From DATENM01 sp045807765 (GTDB lineage Bacteria > Acidobacteriota > Blastocatellia > UBA7656), in NCBI GenBank assembly GCA_045807765.1, contig JBJMGU010000169.1:1-20756 (forward strand): a stretch of DNA of 20,756 bases, written 5' to 3'. Below are positions 14,363 to 20,756 of the stretch, piece by piece (position 1 is the stretch's first letter; each line of letters starts with the position of its first letter). The position numbers were made by a program, and so were the translations under genes. Under the pieces are notes generated by a model. The model did no database searches. It saw nothing but the letters and a program-made list of their open reading frames with translations, and was not told the origin of the DNA.

Positions 14363-16353
14363 CGTGGACTGCGCCAGCGACAATGGATAAAGTGTTAGAC
14401 CGTATGGCAGAAAAAATCATTGCTCCTTATGGCTCTTGGAGATCGCCGATCACCGCCGACTTGATCGTCGCCGGCACCATCAACCTGAGCGAAGTGGCGC
14501 TCGACGGCAGTGACATCTACTGGATCGAAGGCCGGGCGGCAGAGCGCGGGCGTAACTGCATCGTGCGGCGCGCGCCCGACGGCGCTACTGTAGACATCAC
14601 ACCGCCCGCGTTCAACGCCCGCACCACGGTTCACGAATACGGCGGCGGCGCTTACGTGGTGTGCAATGGCATCGTCTACTTTTCAAACTTCAGTGACCAG
14701 CGCCTCTACCGGCAAGCCAGTGGCGCCGAGCCGCAGCCTCTCACCACCACCGAAAAGATGCGCTATGCCGACGGCGTGATCGATGCCAGTCGCAACCGCA
14801 TGATCTGTGTGCGCGAAGACCACCGCGAATCAGATCACGATTGCATCAATACCCTCGTCAGCATCAACCTCGACGGCGACGACGCCGGCACGGTGATGGT
14901 CGAAGGCAATGATTTTTACTCGTCGCCGCGCCTCAGCCCTGACGCCCGATGGCTGGTGTGGCTGGCGTGGGATCACTCGAATCTGCCGTGGGACGGCACC
15001 GAGCTATGGCTTGCTGAAATTAACGATGACGGCTCGCTTGGCGAGCGCCGGCTGATTGCCGGCGGGGCGCGCGAATCGGTCTTTCAGCCCGAATGGTCGC
15101 CCGATGGCCGCTTGCATTTCGTCTCTGACCCCACGGGCTGGTGGAACCTTTATCGTTACGACAATGGGCGTGCGGAAGCGCTCTGCGAGATGCCAGCCGA
15201 GTTCGGCATGCCGCAGTGGGTGTTTCGCATGGCGACTTACGGCTTTGCTTCCGCCGAGCAGATCGTCTGCGCTTTCAGCGAGCAGGGCAACTGGCGGCTC
15301 GGCTTGCTCGACACCGGCACGCGACGGCTTGAGCCAATTGCGACGCCGTACACAGAGATCAACAGCCTGCGCGTCAGCGGCGACCGAACCGTTTTCTGCG
15401 GCGGCTCGCCTGCCGCGACGATGGCGGTTGTCGAGCTTGATCTGACGACGCGAGCGACCACGGTGCTGCGCCGCTCCAGCACAATTGAAGTGGATGCGGA
15501 TTACCTGTCGCTTCCTGAAACCGTCGAATTCCCAACCGCGGGCGGGCTGACGGCCTTTGCCTTCTTCTACGCGCCGCGTAATCGAGACTACGAAGCGCCT
15601 GCCGGCGAGAAGCCGCCGCTGATTGTCATCAGTCATGGCGGACCGACCAGCGCGGCGACGACGACGCTCAAGCTCAACATTCAATACTGGACAAGCCGCG
15701 GATTTGGGGTGCTGGACGTGAACTATGGCGGCAGCACCGGCTACGGTCGCGCTTACCGCGAGCGGCTGAACGGCAACTGGGGGATCACGGATGTCGAAGA
15801 CTGCATCAACGGCGCGCGCTTTCTGGTCGAGCAAGGCAAGGCCGACCCCGAGCGATTGATCATTCGCGGCGGCAGCGCCGGCGGCTACACGACACTGGCG
15901 GCGCTGACGTTCCACGATTTCTTCAAAGCCGGCGCCAGCTATTACGGCATCAGCGACCTTGAGCTGCTCGAACAGGATTGCCACAAATTCGAGTCGCGTT
16001 ACAACCGCAGCATGATCGGCCCCTACCCGGAAAGCGTGTCACTCTACAAAGCGCGCTCGCCGATTCACCACACCGACCGCCTCTCCTGCCCGATCATCCT
16101 GTTTCAGGGGCTTGACGACAAAGTAGTGCCGCCGAATCAATCCGAGATGTTGTATGAAGCGGCGAAAGCCAAGGGCTTGCCGGTGGCCTACGTCGCCTTC
16201 GCCGGCGAAGCGCACGGCTTTCGGCAAGCGGCCAACATCAAGCGCACACTTGAGGGCGAGCTCTACTTTTATTCGCAAGTCTTCGGCTTTGATGCGGACA
16301 TCGAGATTGACCGCGACTTTATTGACCGCCTCGAAAACTTCCCCGTTGCATAA
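14359..16353 (+). CDS. S9-family serine peptidase (acylaminoacyl/dipeptidyl-peptidase type), 664 aa
   Basis: This is an oligopeptidase with an N-terminal beta-propeller (about 30-400; WD40-like strands such as SPRLSPDARWLVWLAWD and FQPEWSPDGRLHFVSD) and a C-terminal alpha/beta hydrolase (about 410-655). The catalytic elements are RGGSAGGYTT (Ser506), GLDDKVVPP (Asp586/587) and GEAHGFR (His619); ISHGGPTS gives the oxyanion-side HGGP motif. No signal peptide is present, so it should act on short peptides in the cytosol. The ATG at 14359 overlaps the Dabb stop (ATGA). An internal start at 14404 (MAEKIIAPYGSWRSPIT) fits the usual family N-terminus better but loses the coupling. The 3' end overlaps the convergent exosortase gene by 35 bp. 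Confidence 0.9.
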   Translation: MTWTAPATMDKVLDRMAEKIIAPYGSWRSPITADLIVAGTINLSEVALDGSDIYWIEGRAAERGRNCIVRRAPDGATVDITPPAFNARTTVHEYGGGAYVVCNGIVYFSNFSDQRLYRQASGAEPQPLTTTEKMRYADGVIDASRNRMICVREDHRESDHDCINTLVSINLDGDDAGTVMVEGNDFYSSPRLSPDARWLVWLAWDHSNLPWDGTELWLAEINDDGSLGERRLIAGGARESVFQPEWSPDGRLHFVSDPTGWWNLYRYDNGRAEALCEMPAEFGMPQWVFRMATYGFASAEQIVCAFSEQGNWRLGLLDTGTRRLEPIATPYTEINSLRVSGDRTVFCGGSPAATMAVVELDLTTRATTVLRRSSTIEVDADYLSLPETVEFPTAGGLTAFAFFYAPRNRDYEAPAGEKPPLIVISHGGPTSAATTTLKLNIQYWTSRGFGVLDVNYGGSTGYGRAYRERLNGNWGITDVEDCINGARFLVEQGKADPERLIIRGGSAGGYTTLAALTFHDFFKAGASYYGISDLELLEQDCHKFESRYNRSMIGPYPESVSLYKARSPIHHTDRLSCPIILFQGLDDKVVPPNQSEMLYEAAKAKGLPVAYVAFAGEAHGFRQAANIKRTLEGELYFYSQVFGFDADIEIDRDFIDRLENFPVA

Positions 16354-17056
16354 CGCCCATCCGCAGCCGGCGAACCAGAGCAAAGGGCAGGATCAGCAGC
16401 AAAGGAATCAGCAGGACGAAGACCGTATGCTCCCAGAAATCAGCGCCCTGACGATAGGCGCCATTCGCCAGCGGCATGCCTAAGGCGGTTGCGTAATAGA
16501 CAGCCAGCGGGAATAGCGACTGCCGCCACAGGCCGCGACTCTTTTCCGCGCTCATCTTTTCGCCAACCACAAACACCAGCAATAGAAAACCGAAGTAGAC
16601 GACGATGCCTTCGGCGCGGTGCAGCGCTTCGGGGCTCAAGCCGGCGACTGGCTGTCGCTGCGCCAGCCTCAAGGCGATACTGATGCGCGTGGCGTTGGCG
16701 ATCAATGTCGTCACATAGGCAATCAGCGCCGCCGCCGGGATAAACGCCCAGCCGTTGCCCTGCGCCCGGTCTCGCCAAAGCCTGCGCACCCCGAGCATCA
16801 AGAAGGCCGCGATCAAGAAATTAATCCCGGCGCAGGCCGGCGCGATCAGGAAGCGGCGATCCTCGCTGAGATAGCCCGCATGCGGCTCGAACTCGAACGA
16901 CGTGCCGCTGACGGTTTCGACCAGCACCGTCGTCGGAGCCAGCACCCACCGCAACTGCTCGGCGCTCGCCTGCGCGTAATAGAGCTTGAGCGCCAGGACG
17001 CAGAGCAGCACGACGGCCCACTGTGCGCCCTGGCTCCATGTCAATTTCAGCTTCAT
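16319..17056 (-). CDS. xrtK: exosortase K-like membrane transpeptidase, 245 aa
   Basis: This is a polytopic membrane cysteine protease/transpeptidase that would cleave and transfer a C-terminally tagged surface protein. The start LALKLYYAQASAEQLRW (21-37) and the FEFEPHAGYLSEDRRF segment (54-69) match what I know of exosortase K. The active-site triad of exosortases is present: Cys75 in APACAGINFLI, Arg124 in NATRISIAL and His146 in LHRAEGIVVYF. Seven or eight hydrophobic helices are visible (about 11-27, 72-90, 104-121, 150-164, 180-195, 209-229). The ATG is embedded in the stop of the VIT/vWA gene (ATGA, 17053-17056), so the two are translationally coupled. No EPS genes or other exosortase substrates appear in the window. 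The end overlaps the S9 peptidase gene tail to tail. Confidence 0.85.
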   Translation of the reverse strand: MKLKLTWSQGAQWAVVLLCVLALKLYYAQASAEQLRWVLAPTTVLVETVSGTSFEFEPHAGYLSEDRRFLIAPACAGINFLIAAFLMLGVRRLWRDRAQGNGWAFIPAAALIAYVTTLIANATRISIALRLAQRQPVAGLSPEALHRAEGIVVYFGFLLLVFVVGEKMSAEKSRGLWRQSLFPLAVYYATALGMPLANGAYRQGADFWEHTVFVLLIPLLLILPFALVRRLRMGVMQRGSFRGGQ

Positions 17057-19035
17057 ACAAACCGCCGCCTGACGATCATCAACAGGGCGATCAGCAGAGT
17101 CGCCGCCATCAGCCAGATCAGCTCCGGCTCATCGCCGCTCTGTGTGCCGCTGACCGCCAGCTCGCTCACGCCTTGCGGCAGCGGCAGCGGTTGATCGACG
17201 TCTTCAGCCGACCCTTGCGTATTCCTGACGACTTCGCGAACCGCGATGAACGAGGTGTAAGGGGTCAACAGGTTGTACCGCAAGCCGAGGGCGGTGACGG
17301 CGCTGATCCGCTCTGCGTCTATCTCGCCGGAGCCGTAATCAGACAGCTCAGCGATTCGCGACCGCGCCCACAGGTAACGCAACGCACGGTTGGCGTCATC
17401 CGGCTGAATCCCGGCGATCTCTACACGAGTCGAGTACTCGCCCTGCCCGGTCTTGCCGCGTAGCTCAAACGTTCCGCCGACCGGCCCGCGCCATTTGCCG
17501 AAGAGAATGACCGGGCGCTCGGCGAACAGGTCAGGGACGTGTGACGGCTGCACATCATAGATATCAAAGCCGCCGGCGCTGAATTGAATATCGGTTAAGA
17601 CAGGGCTTTGAATATAGTCGCGGAACTTGGTCGCTTGCGCCGCGGCTTCTTCCGCCTGACTGACGACGAACGCTTCGCCGAGACCGGCTTTCGCTACGCC
17701 TTCGATGAGATAGCGGTTCACCGACGAGCCGATGCCGAAGGCGAAGACGTTGCACTGATCGAGGTGATTACGTACGTAATCGAAGACGCCCTTCTCGCCC
17801 GAAACATAGCCATCGGTCACCAGCACGACGCTGCGCGAAACGTCCGCCTGTCGGGGAATCGTCATGGCTTGTTGAATGGCGGCGAGCAGCTCGGTGCCGC
17901 CGCCTCCGCGTTGCTGTTCGATCAAGCCAATCGCTTTCGAGATGTTCTCGGGGTCTGCGGCGAGCGAGCGCTCGGAAAGCACGGCGGCGTCGCCGGCGAA
18001 TAACACGACATTGAACAGATCCGTAGGCCGCAACTGTCCGATCAGCTCGCGCAGCAGAGACTTGGCCGTATCAAGCGGGAAGCCGTTCATCGAGCCCGAC
18101 ACGTCAATCACGAAAATGTACTCGCGCACTGGAATGTCGGCGCTCGCGACGCGCGCCGGCGGCTGCGCCATGTAAAGGAAGAAGTTCTCGTCTTTGCCTT
18201 GATAGAGGATAAGGCCCGAGGCGATCTGCTCGCCCGCCAGCCGGTAGCGCAGGATGAAGTCACGATTCGCCTGCGCCTGCTCGGAGTCGTCCAACGTCAG
18301 CCCGGCAATGCTCGGGCTCTGCCATTGCGGAACAACGGTGTGCGACGCACAGCTCAAGTCGCGTATGGGAACGCCGGCTGAAATCCTCGCCGACAGGTGA
18401 AACCCGCTCGTCGGCTTCTCGCCTTGACGCAGGTATGGAGTTTTCACAAAGCGGTCTTCAGTTGACGCGCTGGATTCGGGCTGCGAAGCATAGCGCGGCC
18501 CGACGACCGTTGGGAAGACCACTTCATAGACGCCATCGGTCGGCACCAGCAGCTCGGTATAGCGCAGCTCGATCTCGACCTGATCGCCGGGCATGATATT
18601 GGCGAGGCTCATCGAAAAGACGTTGGGCCGGTCTTCTTCGAGCAGCGAAGCGCTTTTGCCTTCCTGTTTGGCCGCCTCGAATTCCTGCTTGGCTTTTTCG
18701 CGTTCTTTGATCTTGGCGACGATCACTTGATCGCCGATCTGCATGCGCATGGCGTAGACCGCGGCTCGCGTGGATGCAGGAAAAACGTAGCGCGCGTTGA
18801 TGGGCCGCGCGCCATCGTTGCGATAGGTTTGCTGTACCGTGACGTCGGCGATGATGCCGGAAACGTCTATGGCGACGTGCGTGTCTTTGAGCGGCAGGCG
18901 ATCTACGCCAGGGTCTCCCTGCACGAAGAAATACGGCGACAGTGTTTGATCTTTCGGGTTCTGCGCGGAACCGGAAATCGTAAAGACGGCGAGCGCGATC
19001 AGCAGCAAACAGAAATTCTTGACCTTGGGTTGCAT
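17053..19035 (-). CDS. secreted VIT/von Willebrand A domain protein with C-terminal sorting signal, 660 aa
   Basis: ATG 19035 is chosen because GGAGGT lies 6 bases before it; an in-frame GTG at 19053 is further out and overlaps nothing useful. Residues 1-24 are a signal peptide ending SGSAQ. Residues about 45-165 are a VIT domain: VTVQQTYRND, INARYVFPA, IKEREKAKQEFEAAKQEGK, DRPNVFSMSLANI, GDQVEIELRY. Residues about 305-475 are a vWA domain with a complete metal site: DVSGSM (Asp311, Ser313, Ser315), GGTELL (Thr381) and LVTDGYVSG (Asp408). The C-terminus reads GDEPELIW (634-641), a hydrophobic helix (about 639-655) and RRR (656-658), the tripartite layout of exosortase substrates, with EPE in place of PEP. 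It is co-translated with the exosortase. It probably acts as a surface adhesion or binding protein, by analogy with inter-alpha-trypsin inhibitor heavy chains. Confidence 0.9.
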   Translation of the reverse strand: MQPKVKNFCLLLIALAVFTISGSAQNPKDQTLSPYFFVQGDPGVDRLPLKDTHVAIDVSGIIADVTVQQTYRNDGARPINARYVFPASTRAAVYAMRMQIGDQVIVAKIKEREKAKQEFEAAKQEGKSASLLEEDRPNVFSMSLANIMPGDQVEIELRYTELLVPTDGVYEVVFPTVVGPRYASQPESSASTEDRFVKTPYLRQGEKPTSGFHLSARISAGVPIRDLSCASHTVVPQWQSPSIAGLTLDDSEQAQANRDFILRYRLAGEQIASGLILYQGKDENFFLYMAQPPARVASADIPVREYIFVIDVSGSMNGFPLDTAKSLLRELIGQLRPTDLFNVVLFAGDAAVLSERSLAADPENISKAIGLIEQQRGGGGTELLAAIQQAMTIPRQADVSRSVVLVTDGYVSGEKGVFDYVRNHLDQCNVFAFGIGSSVNRYLIEGVAKAGLGEAFVVSQAEEAAAQATKFRDYIQSPVLTDIQFSAGGFDIYDVQPSHVPDLFAERPVILFGKWRGPVGGTFELRGKTGQGEYSTRVEIAGIQPDDANRALRYLWARSRIAELSDYGSGEIDAERISAVTALGLRYNLLTPYTSFIAVREVVRNTQGSAEDVDQPLPLPQGVSELAVSGTQSGDEPELIWLMAATLLIALLMIVRRRFV

Positions 19036-19083
19036 AAACACACCTCCGCTCACACAGGCAAACCGAGTTGCCTGCCGGTTTGT

Positions 19084-19109
19084 AGAGGGCCGGCCCTCTC
19101 TGGCTTATA
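19084..19109 (-). promoter_or_regulatory. promoter -10 box and 16-bp perfect palindrome upstream of the VIT/vWA-exosortase unit
   Basis: AGAGGGCCGGCCCTCT (19084-19099) is fully self-complementary with no loop, so it fits a dimeric repressor site better than a hairpin. On the - strand a -10-like TATAAG (19109-19104) lies just upstream, placing the likely transcription start inside the palindrome, about 60 bp before the start codon. The -35 region is poor. A second, imperfectly nested inverted repeat (CAGGCAA / TTGCCTG) lies between the palindrome and the gene (19056-19074). Confidence 0.4.
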
Positions 19110-19489
19110 GACTGAGCCTACGGACAATCTCAGACCGAGGGCGTTGCCTCGATCTTTGACGCAGCCGCTATGTAGGAAACCGCCATCGCAACGGCTGCGC
19201 CGAATCCCTTCAACGTGACGGTGGTTGGCCTCTCACCGAGCGCGTTAGATGTAGACGCGGCGAAGAGGTTGCCCGCCTTGCTGCGTGATGTGTATCAGGG
19301 GGTTTGAAGGAGGATGGCTAGCGGCGCACGATCCAGGCGCTGCGGCCCGACAGGTTAATCGAACGTGATGCCGGCGTAGATGTCGGCAATCAATCCGCGC
19401 GACGACAAGCAAACTTACCGGCGAGCTGAGCCAAACCGTTTTCGAGGTTGGGGCATTCGCCGGCAAGTTCGCCCGTCATCTGTCACGGC
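19110..19489. other. intergenic stretch between the VIT/vWA and dienelactone-hydrolase genes
   Basis: No gene is supported here. Visible structure: an 8-bp inverted repeat CGCAGCCG / CGGCTGCG (19160-19167 and 19192-19199, 24-base loop), and an 11-bp arm pair with one mismatch, CTTACCGGCGA (19414-19424) / TCGCCGGCAAG (19457-19467). The latter lies downstream of the - strand hydrolase stop and could be its terminator, although the loop is long (32 bases). Short open stretches in several frames lack ribosome binding sites and conserved motifs. Confidence 0.45.
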
Positions 19490-20353
19490 TCAGAGCTTCT
19501 TGAGGATGGCTTTCCAGCGCGTCCAGGCTTCGTCGTGCGCTTTCTTGTTCGCCTCCTTGTTGGCGTCGGTTGCGGTCGGGTCTTCGCCCGAGCGCATGAA
19601 GCCGTGGCCTGCGCCTTCATAGGTCACCGGTTCGTACTTCTTGCCCGCCGCTTTCATCAGCTCCGTGCTCTTGGCCACCGTCGCCGTCACTCGCGCATCA
19701 TTGCCGCCATAGAAGCCATAGACCGGCGCTTTGATCCGGGCGATGGCTTCGACATTGTCCGGGCCTGTGCCGTAGAAGACAAACGCCGCGACAAGGCTGG
19801 GCCGGTTGGTGGCAAAGCGGAACGTCTGGCTGCCGCCCCAGCAGAAGCCCCCTACCGCGACCTTGCCGTTGGCTGCCGGCAACTTCACAACGAAATCGGC
19901 GACCGCCTGCAAATCCGCCGTCACCTGATCCGCAGGCAGCTTCTGCACCGCCTGGGTAACGGCGCTGCGGTCGGCGAACTCGCTCGACCCGCCGCCCTGC
20001 GGCCCCATACCCGACAGCAAGTCGGGGGCGATGGCGATGTAACCGGCTTCGGCCAGTTGATCGGCAACGCCGCGCACCCAGTCCGACAGGCCAAAGATTT
20101 CATGGATGACGACGACTGCCATCGCTTTCTTCTTCACTTCGGGATAGACGATGAACGCGTTGACGGTGCGGCTGCCCTGCTTGACCTGCACCCATTCCTG
20201 ATGGCGCGGCGACTTGTCGAGCTTCTGCTTGGCCCAGTCCTGCGCCATCATCGAAACCGTCATATGCTCGGCGTGGGCGGCGTGCGAATCCTGCGCGTAG
20301 GCCGCGCCCGTCCCCAGCAACAACCCCACGACAACAACGAAAGCCTTTCTCAT
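19490..20353 (-). CDS. exported dienelactone-hydrolase-family protein, 287 aa
   Basis: This is an alpha/beta hydrolase with a cysteine nucleophile, the family of carboxymethylenebutenolidase. Residues 1-20 (MRKAFVVVVGLLLGTGAAYA) are a signal peptide, so it acts outside the cytoplasm, unlike the classical catabolic enzyme. The family residues are present: HEIFGLSDWVR (Glu85), GGFCWGGS (Cys171), YGGNDARV (Asp219) and GAGHGFMR (His250). A His-rich patch (HAAHAEH, 24-30) follows the cleavage site. GGGG lies 9 bases before ATG 20353. The gene is monocistronic. The substrate is unknown; no chlorocatechol or protocatechuate pathway genes are near, so a general esterase or lactonase role is as likely. 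Confidence 0.9.
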   Translation of the reverse strand: MRKAFVVVVGLLLGTGAAYAQDSHAAHAEHMTVSMMAQDWAKQKLDKSPRHQEWVQVKQGSRTVNAFIVYPEVKKKAMAVVVIHEIFGLSDWVRGVADQLAEAGYIAIAPDLLSGMGPQGGGSSEFADRSAVTQAVQKLPADQVTADLQAVADFVVKLPAANGKVAVGGFCWGGSQTFRFATNRPSLVAAFVFYGTGPDNVEAIARIKAPVYGFYGGNDARVTATVAKSTELMKAAGKKYEPVTYEGAGHGFMRSGEDPTATDANKEANKKAHDEAWTRWKAILKKL

Positions 20354-20385
20354 TCTGATCTGCCCCTTTCAAAAGAATCCGGCAT

Positions 20386-20400
20386 CTTTGAACGTCAAAG
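20386..20400 (-). promoter_or_regulatory. odd-length palindrome in the hydrolase promoter region
   Basis: CTTTGA-ACG-TCAAAG is a 6+6 bp inverted repeat with a 3-base centre, 33 bp upstream of the hydrolase start. On the - strand it contains TTGACG, a fair -35 box, but the -10 position is poor. It may be a regulator site overlapping the promoter. Confidence 0.3.
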
Positions 20401-20511
20401 TCATCGCTGCCACGCAACACTCGATGGCCGGAGCATAGTGCCGCCGAAAGCCATCGAGGCCACTGATTGCCTGGCATCTCGCATCCATTCTATCATCAGG
20501 AAATGATGAAT

Positions 20512-20756
20512 AGACCTCGTGCGCAATAAGCGAACTTATTGCATACTGACAAAATCATGCTCAACGTCGAAAAGCTCCGTAAACGTCCGCCGCACTTTCT
20601 CCGCTTTGCGGGCCTGTCCATCTCGCAGTTTGATCGCTTGCTTAGCCAGATGCACAAGGCCTACCCACAGTTCAATGCCCAGCGCCTGGCCCGCCCAGAC
20701 CGTCAGCGCCAAGTCGGTGGCGGCTGCGGCTTCCGCTTGTCGCTGCCTGACCGCAC
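20512..20756 (+). mobile_element. left end of an IS5-type insertion sequence, cut by the window edge
   Basis: The element is recognised by its transposase N-terminus. The left boundary is a guess: AGACCTCGTGCGCAATAAG, starting near 20512, resembles the 'AGACC...' terminal repeats of some IS5/ISL2-group elements, but the right end is outside the window, so no repeat or target duplication can be confirmed. A perfect hairpin GCAATAAG-CGAA-CTTATTGC (20523-20542) lies between this edge and the transposase start. Such a hairpin could shield the transposase from outside transcription or translation. Confidence 0.45.
20557..20756 (+). CDS. IS5-family transposase, N-terminal 66 residues only
   Basis: The frame starts at ATG 20557 and is open to the window end. 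The protein begins MLNVEKLRKRPPHFLRFAG, then LSISQFDRLLSQ, AYPQFNAQRL, ARPDRQRQVGGG and FRLSLPDR. This is the helix-turn-helix N-terminal domain and linker of IS5/ISL2-type DDE transposases ('F-x-x-L-T/A-G-L-S-x-x-x-F-D', 'R-x-R-x-x-G-G/A-G'). The DDE catalytic residues lie beyond the window, so intactness cannot be judged. No strong ribosome binding site is seen, consistent with low transposase expression. Confidence 0.8.
   Translation, partial: MLNVEKLRKRPPHFLRFAGLSISQFDRLLSQMHKAYPQFNAQRLARPDRQRQVGGGCGFRLSLPDR

Noticed and set aside
15004..15984. Long - frame inside the S9 peptidase gene
   Set aside because: Antisense shadow; the + strand carries the complete catalytic motifs of a known family.
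19448..20506. Long + frame opposite the dienelactone-hydrolase gene
   Set aside because: Antisense shadow rich in Arg and His; the - strand has a signal peptide, ribosome binding site and catalytic triad.
1..20756. CRISPR array, tRNA, rRNA or prophage genes
   Set aside because: No regularly spaced repeats, no tRNA or rRNA signatures and no phage structural genes were seen; the only mobile-element sign is the transposase at the right edge.

Overview
The window looks like GC-rich soil-type bacterial chromosome, most likely Acidobacteriota (Blastocatellia-like). The reasons are a cytosolic Ser/Thr kinase fused to FlgO/TolB-like and HEAT modules, delta-60 and TonB-C secreted proteins, an exosortase K-like enzyme, and a benzoate-CoA-ligase-type enzyme. 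The assignment comes from gene content only; no rRNA or tRNA gene is visible.

Layout. 1-278 is the tail of a TPR protein, probably a redoxin-TPR fusion, closed by a 15-bp hairpin. 279-2081 is gene-poor: one membrane-anchored AOC/dirigent-barrel-like protein (975-1517) and the wreck of an Mla-type ABC ATPase that has lost its whole catalytic centre (about 1603-1816). 2082-5605 (+) holds a benzoate-CoA-ligase-family enzyme translationally coupled to a creatininase-family amidohydrolase, followed by an orphan DNA methyltransferase. 5623-10167 (-) is a probable three-gene unit: GT-C membrane glycosyltransferase, Ser/Thr kinase with FlgO-like and HEAT regions, and ROK sugar kinase. The kinase also has its own consensus-like promoter. 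10322-12237 (+) is rsmI followed 5 bp later by a secreted TonB-C-domain protein; both starts sit just behind -10-like boxes with no Shine-Dalgarno, so leaderless starts are possible. 12418-16353 (+) holds a secreted delta-60 repeat protein, a Dabb protein and an S9 peptidase, the last two coupled by an ATGA overlap.

The most interesting locus is 16319-19035 (-). A secreted VIT/von Willebrand A protein, ending in an acidic EPE-containing motif, a hydrophobic helix and an Arg cluster, overlaps by 4 bp with an exosortase K-like transpeptidase that has the Cys/Arg/His triad. I read it as a self-contained 'one sorting enzyme, one substrate' surface system, the exosortase counterpart of sortase/VIT-vWA pairs. 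A 16-bp perfect palindrome sits at its likely transcription start. The right edge carries a secreted dienelactone-hydrolase-family protein (-) and the start of an IS5-type transposase running off the window.
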